Notes: a model not told the origin generated them from the letters alone. 64,000 nt of DNA from Bacteroidota bacterium (GCA_016787485.1 JAEUUL010000024.1:124001-188000), one strand, 5' to 3'; shown: positions 26,737-36,208, numbered from the stretch's first letter. Numbers and translations: made by a program.

Positions 26737-27353
26737 GCGCAGACATTGTTTTCAAATACTTCCCTGAACTGGACGAAAACAGCAGACACAAAATCCTGCA
26801 ACTGCAACCCTTGTATGCTCATCACAATGAAAGGGTAAACATGATTTCCCGCAAGGATTTTGATAATTTTTACCTCCACCATGTACTGCACAGTCTGGCC
26901 CTGGCCAGGGTTTGTCCGTTTCAACCGGGGCAGTCGGTGATAGACATAGGCACCGGGGGAGGGTTTCCCGGTATTCCGCTGGCCATCCTGTTTCCAAAAA
27001 CACAATTTACCCTTTGCGACAGCATTGGAAAAAAAATACGGGTCGTGCAGGAAGTGATTGAAGTGCTGGAATTGACCAATGCACAGGGGGTAAATTCCCG
27101 CACCGAAAGCCTGGAACAGAAATTTGACATTGCTACTGCCAGGGCGGTTGCCCCCATGTCGGATTTATGGAAATGGATGCTGGGTCACTGGAAAAACCGG
27201 GCCTGTTTTTTTCTGCTGAAAGGTGGCGATCTGGATCAGGAAATGAAAGACCTGCTGACTATTCAACCCAAACTAAAAATGCTGGCTACCCCCATTTCTT
27301 CCTTGTTTGATGAAGAATTTTTCGAAACCAAAAAGGTGATCAGAATTTCATGA
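26730..27353 (+). CDS. rsmG: 16S rRNA (guanine527-N7) methyltransferase
   Basis: 207 aa, normal size. SAM-binding motif VIDIGTGGGFPGIPLA (about 70-85), YAHHNERVNMISRKD upstream of it, and ATARAVAPM, all typical of RsmG/GidB, which methylates G527 of 16S rRNA. It overlaps the glycosyltransferase gene by 7 nt, so translation is likely coupled. Confidence 0.95.
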   Translation: MVSADIVFKYFPELDENSRHKILQLQPLYAHHNERVNMISRKDFDNFYLHHVLHSLALARVCPFQPGQSVIDIGTGGGFPGIPLAILFPKTQFTLCDSIGKKIRVVQEVIEVLELTNAQGVNSRTESLEQKFDIATARAVAPMSDLWKWMLGHWKNRACFFLLKGGDLDQEMKDLLTIQPKLKMLATPISSLFDEEFFETKKVIRIS

Positions 27354-27428
27354 TTTTGGTCAGTCATGGCCATCAAATCAGAGCTTACCTGTGCCGCTGA
27401 TTTGGATTTCCCCGCCCTGATTCAATAT

Positions 27429-28310
27429 TTAGTCAGGACATGCGAATAGATTGGGTTGCCCTATCTTACCAACATTTAATATATATTCATTCCAGATTCC
27501 CCTGCAAAACACTATGGCTAGCACTTTTTTATACCCTGCTTTTTTCACTGCAGGGCATTTCTGTTCATAATCATTGCGCAATTTTCTTTGCCATGGCGAT
27601 GTAAATACACTATCTGCAATAAATTTCCTGCACTTTTCCGGTACCTGCAATTGAATATTTAAAGCGGGTTGTTTTCCCCACCAAAAAGATTCGTTGAATG
27701 AAAAAGTCAATAATTCATTCCATATTCCATTCTGAAAAGTGTAAACATAAAAATGGCACATGTTGGAAAAGTCCCAGTTTTGAGGCGTTATACCTATTTC
27801 ATCCGTTCCATTCCCATCCAGGTCACCCAGATTGTGAATCGAAACCACGGGTCCGATTTGAGCTTCCGGGGAATTGAATTTCTTGTTTTCGGATACAAAT
27901 ACCCAACGCTTTTTCTGCAAATCCATCAACTTTCTGCAATCGTAAATGTCGGGACCATACTGAAAAAAAACAGTAGTGGGATTTCCGGCAGAATCCAGCA
28001 TTTTCTCTTCCAGTGTTTCCTGTTTTCCGTCTCCGTCAAAGTCCCCGGAAATTTTATGCAGATAGCCGTAAAATGGTTGCAAGCTGTCCAGATACCATAT
28101 TTTCAAACTTCCGTTAGCATACTTTACATAGTATTTATTTCCCTTGATAAATGGCCCGTTATAATTTGGCAATGTATCTTGTAAAGGCGATGCTGTCTTT
28201 TCCTGTTTTTCAGGATAAGTGGTGGTGGCAGGAGTAGTATTTTGTAAACAACCGGTAAAAACGGTAAGTATAACGAAAATGGAACATAAGCGAACAATTC
28301 CTATCACCAT
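27429..28310 (-). CDS. Lipoprotein with FG-GAP/VCBS-like Ca-binding motifs
   Basis: About 293 aa. Signal with lipobox FTGC (MVIGIVRLCSIFVILTVFTGC), then a Thr/Pro-rich spacer. DFDGDGKQET and DLDGNGTDEIG are EF-hand-like Dx(D/N)xDG loops as found in FG-GAP/VCBS proteins. In-frame starts at 28328 (TTG) and 28325 (ATG) are also possible; 28310 leaves the most regular signal. Function unknown. It is convergent with rsmG. Confidence 0.75.
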   Translation of the reverse strand: MVIGIVRLCSIFVILTVFTGCLQNTTPATTTYPEKQEKTASPLQDTLPNYNGPFIKGNKYYVKYANGSLKIWYLDSLQPFYGYLHKISGDFDGDGKQETLEEKMLDSAGNPTTVFFQYGPDIYDCRKLMDLQKKRWVFVSENKKFNSPEAQIGPVVSIHNLGDLDGNGTDEIGITPQNWDFSNMCHFYVYTFQNGIWNELLTFSFNESFWWGKQPALNIQLQVPEKCRKFIADSVFTSPWQRKLRNDYEQKCPAVKKAGYKKVLAIVFCRGIWNEYILNVGKIGQPNLFACPD

Positions 28311-28401
28311 GATAACCACATACATCAACAGGTATCAAATCTAAAGAATTGCAGGTATACTGTATCCGCAATCTTCAAACTGGTTTATGTCCAGGACCGG
28401 A

Positions 28402-31023
28402 TTATTGAATAAAGTCAGCGGCTTTAGCCACTACCCTGTCCAGACCTGCAAGGTCTTTTCCTCCGGCAGTTGCGAAGAATTTCTGTCCGCCCCCGCCACC
28501 CTGTATTTCTTTGGCCAGATCACGTACAATGGTGCTGGCATCCCAGCCCTTAGCAGCCACAAGTTCATCACTGATCATTACTGCAATGCCTGGTTTTCCG
28601 CCGGCTTCATAAGCGAGGACACAAAACAGGTTGCCTACCTCATTTTTCAACTGAAATGCAATGTGTTTTGCTGTATCGCCATTGGGCAAACTCAGTTTTT
28701 CTATGACTACATTCACACCTGCTACCGATTGAATTTTTCCGAGCAATTTTGCCTTTTCTGCCAGTGCTTTCTCATGCTCAAGTGTTTCCAGACGGTGTTG
28801 CAATTCGTTTTTCTCTGCCAGCAGTTTCTCCACGGCCTGCACCACATCCCGCGGATTGCCCAGCATCTCCGCCAGGGTAGCTTCTTTTTCCTGCAACGCA
28901 TTCAGCAGTTTTAATGCTTCCAGACCGGTCACCGCTTCTATGCGCCGCACACCTGCAGCCACACTGGTTTCTGCTGTAATTTTAAACAATCCGATATGGC
29001 TGGTGTTGGGCACATGCGTACCACCACACAACTCCATACTGAATTTCTCATCGAAAACGATTACCCGCACTGAGTCGCCGTACTTCTCACCAAATAAAGC
29101 AGTAGCCCCCATTGAAATGGCGTCGTCCAGCAGCATTTCCCTGTGCTCGGTCAGGGGAATCGCCGCGCGGATTTTTTCGTTCACCAATTCCTCTACCCTT
29201 TCAATTTCCTTTTTCTCCATTTTGCTGAAATGGGAAAAATCAAAGCGCAGATGCTCCTCGTTTACCAAACTGCCTTTTTGTGCAACATGCACTCCCAACA
29301 CGGATTTCAATGCTGCATGCATAAGATGGGTGGCACTGTGGTTATTGCTGATATAAGCACGGCGCACTTCATCAACCCGGGCCGTAAATACCTGCTTGTC
29401 ATTGGCCGGCAGTTTATCGCAGATGAGGATATGCAGTTTGTTTTCCTTTTGGGTATCAAACACACGTATTACCTCACCGTCGTTGCCTTCCAGTGTACCT
29501 GTATCTCCCACCTGCCCGCCGCTTTCAGCATAGAACGGGCTCAGATTCAGTACCATCTGGTACTGGTCTTTTCCCTTCAGTTTTACGGTTCGGTAACGGC
29601 TTATACGCACATGGGCCTGTAAATGGTCATACCCTATAAAATCCTCTTCCGCATCGGGCATGAGTACCATCCAGTCACCCGTTTCCTTGTTGGCATCACT
29701 GCGGCTTCTGGCCTTCTGCACCTGCAATTCAGATTCAAAACCTTCATGGTCCACAGTAACCCCTTTTTCACGGGCTATCAGTTGGGTAAGATCCAGCGGA
29801 AACCCAAAAGTATCATACAATTCAAAGGCGGTTTTGCCATCAATGCTTTTACCGGGATTGGCAGCGAAATACTGATTCAACAACCCCATTCCGGTGCTCA
29901 ATGTGCGGAAAAAAGATGCCTCTTCTTCCCGGATAACCCGCATCACAAAATCCTGTTGCGCTTTAAGTTCGCCAAAAGAGGCGCTGAAATATTCTGCCAA
30001 TGCCGGTATGAGTTTGTGCACAAACGGGGTACTAAGCCCCAGATAGCTGAAACCATAACGCACCGCCCTGCGCAGAATTCTGCGTATCACATAACCTGCA
30101 CCGGTGTTTGACGGCAACTGTCCGTCGGCAATACAAAGACTCACGGCCCGGCAATGGTCTGCAATCACACGGAATGCAATGTCCTGTTGCTCATTCTGCC
30201 CATAGGTTTTGCCACAGATGGCTGCTGTTTCATCAATGATGAATGAAAAAATATCCGTGTCGTAATTGCTGCTTTTCCCCTGAATAATGCGCACGAGCCG
30301 TTCGAAACCCATGCCGGTATCCACATGTCGGGCGGGCAGTGGTTCCAGAGATTTATCGGCTTTGCGGTTGAATTCCATGAACACGTTGTTCCAGATTTCA
30401 ATCACATCGGGGTGGTCGGCATTTACAAAATGAGCTCCGTCTTTTGCTGAGCGGTCAGCATCCGATCTTCCATCGTAGTGTATTTCGGTGCAGGGACCGC
30501 ATGGGCCGGTATCTCCCATTTCCCAGAAATTGTCTTTTTTGTTTCCTTTTAATATCCGGCTTTCCGGCAACAGCTCTTTCCAAATATCCCATGCTTCCTG
30601 GTCAAAGGCGAGATTTTCACCTGCGTCTCCTTCAAATACAGTTACATACAGTCTGTCCTTAGGCAACTGATACACTTCTGTGAGCAGTTCCCATGCCCAG
30701 TGTATGGCTTCTTTCTTGAAATAGTCACCAAAACTCCAGTTGCCTAGCATCTCAAACATGGTGTGGTGGTAATGGTCATGCCCCACCTCTTCCAGATCGT
30801 TGTGTTTGCCACTCACACGCAAACATTTCTGGGTATCGGCCACACGGGTATAAGGTGCAGCAGCATTGCCAAGAAAATAATCCTTAAACTGATTCATACC
30901 GGCATTGGTAAACATCAGTGTGGGGTCGCCTTTTACCACAATTGGGGCTGAAGGCACAATGCGGTGGCCTTTGGATGCAAAAAAATTGAGAAACTGTTGT
31001 TTGATTTCTAGACTGCCGGACAT
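28402..31023 (-). CDS. alaS: Alanyl-tRNA synthetase
   Basis: 873 aa. Class II catalytic domain (1-250; FTNAGMNQFKDYFLG, GDTGPCGPCTEIH), tRNA-recognition region, editing domain with HSATHLMHAAL and CGGTHVPNT zinc ligands, and C-terminal DHHA1/oligomerisation domain with a Glu/Lys coiled coil (about 720-770) and GGGGGQ. The ATG at 31023 follows a TATCTTTG box by 8 nt, predicting a nearly leaderless mRNA. Confidence 0.97.
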   Translation of the reverse strand: MSGSLEIKQQFLNFFASKGHRIVPSAPIVVKGDPTLMFTNAGMNQFKDYFLGNAAAPYTRVADTQKCLRVSGKHNDLEEVGHDHYHHTMFEMLGNWSFGDYFKKEAIHWAWELLTEVYQLPKDRLYVTVFEGDAGENLAFDQEAWDIWKELLPESRILKGNKKDNFWEMGDTGPCGPCTEIHYDGRSDADRSAKDGAHFVNADHPDVIEIWNNVFMEFNRKADKSLEPLPARHVDTGMGFERLVRIIQGKSSNYDTDIFSFIIDETAAICGKTYGQNEQQDIAFRVIADHCRAVSLCIADGQLPSNTGAGYVIRRILRRAVRYGFSYLGLSTPFVHKLIPALAEYFSASFGELKAQQDFVMRVIREEEASFFRTLSTGMGLLNQYFAANPGKSIDGKTAFELYDTFGFPLDLTQLIAREKGVTVDHEGFESELQVQKARSRSDANKETGDWMVLMPDAEEDFIGYDHLQAHVRISRYRTVKLKGKDQYQMVLNLSPFYAESGGQVGDTGTLEGNDGEVIRVFDTQKENKLHILICDKLPANDKQVFTARVDEVRRAYISNNHSATHLMHAALKSVLGVHVAQKGSLVNEEHLRFDFSHFSKMEKKEIERVEELVNEKIRAAIPLTEHREMLLDDAISMGATALFGEKYGDSVRVIVFDEKFSMELCGGTHVPNTSHIGLFKITAETSVAAGVRRIEAVTGLEALKLLNALQEKEATLAEMLGNPRDVVQAVEKLLAEKNELQHRLETLEHEKALAEKAKLLGKIQSVAGVNVVIEKLSLPNGDTAKHIAFQLKNEVGNLFCVLAYEAGGKPGIAVMISDELVAAKGWDASTIVRDLAKEIQGGGGGQKFFATAGGKDLAGLDRVVAKAADFIQ

Positions 31024-31031
31024 AGGAACCG

Positions 31032-31039
31032 CAAAGATA
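31032..31039 (-). promoter_or_regulatory. TAnnTTTG -7 element of alaS
   Basis: Minus-strand TATCTTTG ends 8 nt before the ATG at 31023. Confidence 0.55.
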
Positions 31040-31080
31040 CAGCCCTGTTCTCAAGGCGTAAAACCCTGAATGGATATCAC

Positions 31081-31112
31081 AAAAAAAGGAGCTGATTGGT
31101 GCAGCTCCTTTT
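31081..31112 (-). terminator. Terminator after the three-repeat secreted protein
   Basis: AAAAGGAGCTG / CAGCTCCTTTT, 11-bp perfect stem, 7-nt loop, with a T run on the minus strand. It lies between the 31134 gene and alaS, so alaS is transcribed separately. Confidence 0.85.
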
Positions 31113-31133
31113 CTATATTTTGTTCAGACGAAC

Positions 31134-32570
31134 TTACTTTTTCCTTTCGTCGTTCTTTTTTTCAATGGTGGGTATGGGCCGCTTCACATCCCCCTTGGGG
31201 CGGGCAGGAACGGTTTCCTCCTTAGCCGGAGCCACTTTGTCACTGTACACTTCCCCGTCTTCCTCAGGGTCATAACAACGGTCGAATTTCACTCCTCCGG
31301 CACCAATGACAAAATAAATGGTTTGGTCAGGTCTCATTTCCAGGGGCATATGCTGGTTGTCCTCAGGGGTAATTTCAAGGATATACAGATTGTCTGAACT
31401 CAATTTGGCCACTGCATGGGTTGTGTAGTATTTAAAATAGTCATCGTTGTCTCCCCGTTCTCCCAGTGTGTTAATGCCTTCGGGCCAATTGGCTTCGGTA
31501 CTGTATTCAATCACCTGCTCCAGTTCTGAATCTCCGAAAAATTCAGACAATGCTTCCCGTTCATTTTCCAGGTTGGGTGTGCTGTGCAGGTCACCCCGGT
31601 CTACGATGCGGCAATCCAGCTTGTCTCCGGGAGATACGTCCGGTGCTTCCTCGGTTTCCTCTTCTTCTTCTTCCGGATTGGTCAAATCATAGGGACTGCC
31701 ATCCAAATCTTCATTATATCCCCGGGTCAGGTCCAGTCCATCTTCAGAAACCACCATAAAAATATCGTCATCGTAGGGTACCATGTCTGATGGCATACTG
31801 TAGTTGTTGTCTGCTGAGATTCGTACAATATAATAGGTGGTGCCTGCCACGGAGAATTTGGCTTCTGTATAACAACTGTAGTAGGGAAAATACTCCGCGA
31901 ACAAAGCCCTGCGGTCGTCGTCGGCCAAAATGCTGGGCCAGTTGTAAGATTTAGAATAGTCCACCATTTGAGACTGAGTCCAGTCATCCACATACTTTCT
32001 CCACTCATTTACACCTTCCAGATCAAAATCTACCTGAATGGCTTCATGGCTAAGTATGCGGCAGTCAACCATTTTACCGGGATAAAAGTCCGTTGGGGCG
32101 TAATATTGATCGGGTACACCATCTGTAGTGGAATTGTACATACGATCCAGATTGAGGTAAGAACCCGTAATCAGCGCATAAAACGTTTTTGCGGGTCTCA
32201 AACCCATAGGCAAAGTGGCATTTTCGGTGGCCGGCACTTCCACCAGGTAAGCTTCGTTGCCATTGCTGCTGTAGTGGGCAATGGCATACATTTTATAAAA
32301 CTTGAAATTCACACCGTTGGCCAACCGGTTGTCATAATCAGACCAGGCTGTGGGAACAGCAGATGCACCGGAAGAGGCCATCACTTCTTTTACTTTCTTC
32401 TTTTTCATGCCCACAGACCAGAGAGCTTTGTCTGTAGCCACATCTTCCAGCGGACGAATGCCGTACTGCGTAACAATGCGACAAGGCAAACGCATGCCTT
32501 TTTTGGTGGTTTCGGCGCCCAGCTGACCGGCGAAAGCCAGCATGGACAAAAATAAAATTCTGATTTTCAT
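31134..32570 (-). CDS. Secreted protein built of three divergent repeats
   Basis: 478 aa. Signal peptide (MKIRILFLSMLAFAGQLGAE) then three copies of a module of about 130-150 aa. Each begins with a CRI motif (LPCRIVTQ, VDCRILSHE, LDCRIVDRG), has a central FYKMYAIAHYSS / FPYYSCYTEAKFS / FKYYTTHAVAKLS strand, then a LPMGLRPAKTFYALI / MPSDMVPYDDDIFMV / MPLEMRPDQTIYFVI segment, and closes with LDRMYNSTTDG / LTRGYNEDLDG / FDRCYDPEEDG. A run of Glu separates modules 2 and 3, and the C terminus is Lys/Glu-rich. The closing loops could bind Ca. I do not recognise the family. Confidence 0.75.
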   Translation of the reverse strand: MKIRILFLSMLAFAGQLGAETTKKGMRLPCRIVTQYGIRPLEDVATDKALWSVGMKKKKVKEVMASSGASAVPTAWSDYDNRLANGVNFKFYKMYAIAHYSSNGNEAYLVEVPATENATLPMGLRPAKTFYALITGSYLNLDRMYNSTTDGVPDQYYAPTDFYPGKMVDCRILSHEAIQVDFDLEGVNEWRKYVDDWTQSQMVDYSKSYNWPSILADDDRRALFAEYFPYYSCYTEAKFSVAGTTYYIVRISADNNYSMPSDMVPYDDDIFMVVSEDGLDLTRGYNEDLDGSPYDLTNPEEEEEETEEAPDVSPGDKLDCRIVDRGDLHSTPNLENEREALSEFFGDSELEQVIEYSTEANWPEGINTLGERGDNDDYFKYYTTHAVAKLSSDNLYILEITPEDNQHMPLEMRPDQTIYFVIGAGGVKFDRCYDPEEDGEVYSDKVAPAKEETVPARPKGDVKRPIPTIEKKNDERKK

Positions 32571-32753
32571 GATTGATTCCTGTATTTGGAGGGGTGTTTC
32601 AGTTGATGGTTTTCACAGATTTGCAGGGCATTTTTTTCAATACCGCGGCGCTTCGGGTCGAAAATACAAAATGTACAGGAGGTGGCAAAGAACCATAGTG
32701 CGGATTTGGATAGTTTCTTCTGATTTCCATGTTCATCAATCCGCGAGTCGCGC

Positions 32754-32761
32754 CAAAAGTA
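32754..32761 (-). promoter_or_regulatory. Possible promoter upstream of the 31134-32570 gene
   Basis: Minus-strand TTG, 18-nt spacer, TACTTTTG. It lies 183 nt before the ATG, so it would give a long leader, or an RNA of its own. No gene is evident in 32571-32753. Confidence 0.4.
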
Positions 32762-32763
32762 AA

Positions 32764-32793
32764 CGGGGCCACCCTTTTTCAAGAATGGCCCCG
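32764..32793 (-). terminator. Hairpin after pckA, possible terminator
   Basis: CGGGGCCA / TGGCCCCG stem with a 14-nt loop, followed on the minus strand by only a weak T tract. It overlaps the -33 region of the promoter at 32754. Confidence 0.45.
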
Positions 32794-32816
32794 CAGGATA
32801 TGTTTAAAACTAAATG

Positions 32817-34415
32817 TTAACCGGCTACCTCTACTGTGCGGGGCGCTGCAGCTACAATTTCAGCGCTTGCGCCTTCAGTAAATTTGGCAAAGTTGTCATT
32901 GAACAACTGGGCCAGTTTATTGCATTGTTTGTCGTAGGCAGTTTTGTCTTCCCATGTATTGCGGGGATTCAACAGTTCAGCAGGAACATTGGGACAGGCC
33001 GAAGGCATGGCAAAACCAAACACAGGGTGGGTTTCGAAATTCACACCGTTCAGCTCCCCGTTCAGCGCAGCAGTAATCATGGCGCGGGTATAGGGCAGTT
33101 TCATGCGGCTTCCCACTCCGTAAGGTCCGCCGGTCCAGCCGGTATTGATCAGCCATACATTGATATCAGGGTGGGCAGATAGTTTCTGACCCAACATTTT
33201 GGCATATTTGGTGGGGTGCAATGGAAGGAATGCCTGTCCGAAACAAGCAGAAAACGTGGCCTGTGGCTCGGTTACTCCAGCTTCAGTTCCGGCCACTTTC
33301 GCAGTATATCCGCTGATGAAATGGTACATGGCCTGGCCCGGATTCAGTTTACTGATGGGAGGCAACACACCGAACGCATCGGCAGTAAGGAAGAAAATAT
33401 TGCGGGGCGCATCACCTACCGAGGGCACGGCAATGTTGTCTATATACTCAATGGGATAGGCCACCCGCGTGTTTTCGGTTACTGAGATATCATCATAATC
33501 CACCTCGTTGCTACCGGCTTTGAAACGCACATTCTCTACCAGTGCACCATGTTTGATGGCACTCCAAATCTGAGGCTCTTTCTCTTCTGTAAGGTTTACG
33601 CATTTGGCATAACAGCCACCTTCAAAGTTGAATACATTCGTGTCTGACCAGCCATGTTCGTCGTCACCAATGAGTTTGCGGTTGGGATCAGCACTCAGCG
33701 TGGTTTTTCCTGTGCCACTCAGACCGAAGAACACAGCAGTATCACCAGCCTCGCCAATATTTGCACTGCAGTGCATGCTCAGCACGTTGCGTTCCTGGGG
33801 CAGAATGTAATTGAGCACGCCAAAAATGCCTTTTTTGATTTCGCCGGTATAACCGCTGCCGCCAATCAGAATGATTTTCCGGCTCATATTCACAATGGTG
33901 AAATTGTGCTGGCGGGTTCCGTCCACCGCGGGGTCTGCCTTGAATGAAGGTGCCGCAATGATGAGCCACTCGGTGGGCAGGGTGGGTATTTCTTCTGCCG
34001 AAGGACGCAGAAACAGGTGCTTGGCAAACAGGTTCTGGTATGCACTCTCGGTTACCACCTGAATGTTCAGACGGTAGGCGGGATCTGCACAGGCATAGGC
34101 ATGACGCACAAACAGTTCCCGGTCATTCAGGTGAGACAGCACTTTGTGCAGCAGCGCATCAAAATTTTCCGGACTGAAAGGTTGGTTTACCGTTCCCCAC
34201 CAGGCTGTATGCTCAGTGGTGGCATCCTTCACCATAAATTTATCTTTGGGGCTGCGGCCGGTGAACTCACCTGTGTCCGCCGCCAGTGCACCGGTGCTGG
34301 CCAGTGTGCCCTCTTTGCGTTCTATGGCTTTCTGTACAAGTTCGTCTGTGCTCAGATTCGCATAGATGGCTTTGGCATGCGTTCTGATGTGCGATAGGAT
34401 TTCCGTGTTATTCAT
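32817..34415 (-). CDS. pckA: Phosphoenolpyruvate carboxykinase (ATP)
   Basis: 532 aa. Catalyses oxaloacetate + ATP to PEP + CO2 + ADP, the first step of gluconeogenesis. P-loop FFGLSGTGKTTLSADP (about 245-260), metal/substrate segment GDDEHGWSD, and TGRSPKDKFMV near 60. The ATG at 34415 (MNNTEILSHI) is used; the frame stays open upstream but without family similarity. A TAnnTTTG box lies 29 nt before this ATG, consistent with the choice. Confidence 0.97.
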   Translation of the reverse strand: MNNTEILSHIRTHAKAIYANLSTDELVQKAIERKEGTLASTGALAADTGEFTGRSPKDKFMVKDATTEHTAWWGTVNQPFSPENFDALLHKVLSHLNDRELFVRHAYACADPAYRLNIQVVTESAYQNLFAKHLFLRPSAEEIPTLPTEWLIIAAPSFKADPAVDGTRQHNFTIVNMSRKIILIGGSGYTGEIKKGIFGVLNYILPQERNVLSMHCSANIGEAGDTAVFFGLSGTGKTTLSADPNRKLIGDDEHGWSDTNVFNFEGGCYAKCVNLTEEKEPQIWSAIKHGALVENVRFKAGSNEVDYDDISVTENTRVAYPIEYIDNIAVPSVGDAPRNIFFLTADAFGVLPPISKLNPGQAMYHFISGYTAKVAGTEAGVTEPQATFSACFGQAFLPLHPTKYAKMLGQKLSAHPDINVWLINTGWTGGPYGVGSRMKLPYTRAMITAALNGELNGVNFETHPVFGFAMPSACPNVPAELLNPRNTWEDKTAYDKQCNKLAQLFNDNFAKFTEGASAEIVAAAPRTVEVAG

Positions 34416-34444
34416 GTATGAAAGAAACGATAAATTTGAGGCCG

Positions 34445-34452
34445 CAAAATTA
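34445..34452 (-). promoter_or_regulatory. TAnnTTTG -7 element of pckA
   Basis: Minus-strand TAATTTTG, 29 nt before the ATG at 34415. Confidence 0.5.
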
Positions 34453-34521
34453 CCACAATATAAGCGCCTCACCATGTCATTTACGCACTTTTTTCCCCCA
34501 AATCCCTTATTTGGACTCAAT

Positions 34522-35226
34522 ATGGACTGGCACAGGCGCCTCCTCCTTTGCATTCTGCTTCCCATTGCTGCAGTTTATACTGCCTGCGGCCAATCCACCT
34601 ATGCCCTGAAAAAAAGGTACGACCCGGGCTTCTGTGCCGCCAATCTGTTGTGGTCAGGCGCCAATTTGTATGCCTCCAGACATTACAACCAGAAAGTCAA
34701 TATGGGATTTGGGGTTGCAGGTCCGGATAAATGGGCGCCCCAAACCCTGCGCAAAGGGGTGGCCCGGGCTGCGGATGTCACCCTAATTGCCACCGGTGCT
34801 GCAGCGGCATTGTGGTGGGGCATGGGCAATGCAAACAACCGGCGTACCTTTGGCGTTATTACCGCAGAGAATGTATGGCTTACCTGGAACTGCACCCAAA
34901 CGATTAAAATGTTGGTAAACCGTCCCCGACCCTATGCACGCAGCATGACTTCCCCCTACCCCAAAAAGGATGATGCCTGGAGCTTTGTCAGCGGACATTC
35001 CTCTGTGGCGGGGGCAACACTGGCATCCGTATGGTTATTGGGACCGTCTTCGGGGCATATGTCAGCACAGCGTCAGAAAATACTTGTGGGTACCACAGGG
35101 ATTCTGGCCCTGGGCACAGCCGTGCTGAGGGTTTGCGCCGGAAAGCACTATCCCAGCGATGTGCTGGCAGGTTTTGCCCTTGGTATGGGAGTTGCATGGT
35201 TGAATACGAAACTCCATGCGAAATAA
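34522..35226 (+). CDS. PAP2-family phosphatase
   Basis: 234 aa from the ATG at 34522 (an ATG at 34474 would add 16 residues). Signal sequence ending ACGQ, then the PAP2 core: KMLVNRPRPY, SFVSGHSSVAG and GKHYPSDVLAG supply the three phosphatase motifs (Lys/Arg, His, His/Asp). Hydrophobic helices surround them. Likely substrates are lipid phosphates such as undecaprenyl-PP or phosphatidylglycerol-P, in the periplasm. The end overlaps msrA by 11 nt, suggesting coupling. Confidence 0.9.
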   Translation: MDWHRRLLLCILLPIAAVYTACGQSTYALKKRYDPGFCAANLLWSGANLYASRHYNQKVNMGFGVAGPDKWAPQTLRKGVARAADVTLIATGAAAALWWGMGNANNRRTFGVITAENVWLTWNCTQTIKMLVNRPRPYARSMTSPYPKKDDAWSFVSGHSSVAGATLASVWLLGPSSGHMSAQRQKILVGTTGILALGTAVLRVCAGKHYPSDVLAGFALGMGVAWLNTKLHAK

Positions 35227-35878
35227 TCTTCTCTATTCCTGCATTACCCTCACACTTCTCGCCCTTGGTTGCAGCAGTGGATTGAAAAATAGCGGCAAAC
35301 CGGGGCCAAACGATACGAATCAACTTGTACTACAAATGGATACCAGCAAATTAGATACCGCCGTTCTGGCCGGGGGCTGTTTTTGGTGCCTGGATGCCGT
35401 ATACCGGCAAATGAAAGGCATAGAATTGGTTACAGCCGGATACAGCAACGGCAGCACCCAAAACCCCACCTATGAGCAGGTTTGCTCTGGAACCACCGGC
35501 CATGCGGAGGTGGTGAGCATTGTGTACGACACCTCCAAAACCAGCTACGCCGATATACTGGAGGTATTCTGGCGCATACACAACCCCACCACGCTGAACA
35601 GGCAGGGAAACGACATAGGCACCCAGTACCGCAGCGGCATTTATTATATGAATGAAACCCAGAAGGAACTTGCCCTGAAGAGCAAAGCCGCCGCTGAAGA
35701 AAGCCACCTGTGGGAAGGCAAATTTGTGACCGAAATACAGGCCCTTCACAACTATTTCCCGGCGGAAGACTATCACCAGGACTACTACACCAACAACCCC
35801 GGCAACAGCTACTGTGTGTATGTGGTCGGTGAAAAGGTGGAGAAGTTTAAAAAACTGTTCCGGGATAAGCTGAAGTAA
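35216..35878 (+). CDS. msrA: Peptide methionine sulfoxide reductase A, lipoprotein form
   Basis: 220 aa. Lipobox ALGC (Cys about 19) places the enzyme in the envelope. The MsrA core carries the catalytic GGCFWC (about 53-58), then EVVSIVYD and NRQGNDIGTQYRS, and FPAEDYHQDYY. It reduces Met-(S)-sulfoxide in oxidised periplasmic proteins. There is no C-terminal MsrB domain. It overlaps the PAP2 gene by 11 nt. Confidence 0.96.
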   Translation: MRNNLLYSCITLTLLALGCSSGLKNSGKPGPNDTNQLVLQMDTSKLDTAVLAGGCFWCLDAVYRQMKGIELVTAGYSNGSTQNPTYEQVCSGTTGHAEVVSIVYDTSKTSYADILEVFWRIHNPTTLNRQGNDIGTQYRSGIYYMNETQKELALKSKAAAEESHLWEGKFVTEIQALHNYFPAEDYHQDYYTNNPGNSYCVYVVGEKVEKFKKLFRDKLK

Positions 35879-36093
35879 GCAGTAATTTGGTAGGTTAGCC
35901 GGACAGATAAACCGGCTATTGTCGATATGGGGTTCGTCATGAATTGTAAAGTCCGATCGCACAGAGCCGGCTATTCGCGCAGGCAATCCAAAATTCATGA
36001 ATCTGGTACTTTTCTTTAGAACTTTTTTACACAACATAGTAAAGGCGGGGACCATTCCCCTCCTATTTTCATCCCGGCGATACTGCCAGAATA
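35879..36093. other. Intergenic region with hairpin and inverted repeat
   Basis: TAGCCGG / CCGGCTA (near 35894-35920) forms a hairpin without a T run. ATGAATT near 35940 and AATTCATG near 35993 form a spaced inverted repeat. No coding frame with protein-like character was seen. Confidence 0.4.
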
Positions 36094-36123
36094 TTTGGCA
36101 ATAGCGTAAATTCCGTATATTTG
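36094..36123 (+). promoter_or_regulatory. Promoter of the cupin gene
   Basis: TTTG (36094-36097), 18-nt spacer, TATATTTG (36116-36123): the best full match to the Bacteroidota promoter in this window. Leader of about 80 nt. Confidence 0.65.
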
Positions 36124-36208
36124 AAGTTAGCAGTCTTTGTAACAATGATATGCCAAAAACTGTTAAAATTTAAACTTAATAGAATCAATATCCAAGAATT
36201 ATGCATTT

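Noticed and set aside
32567-32782. 71-aa frame overlapping the start of the three-repeat gene as ATGA
   Set aside because: Non-ATG start, unlikely composition, and the best promoter in the gap lies inside it. The overlap may be chance.
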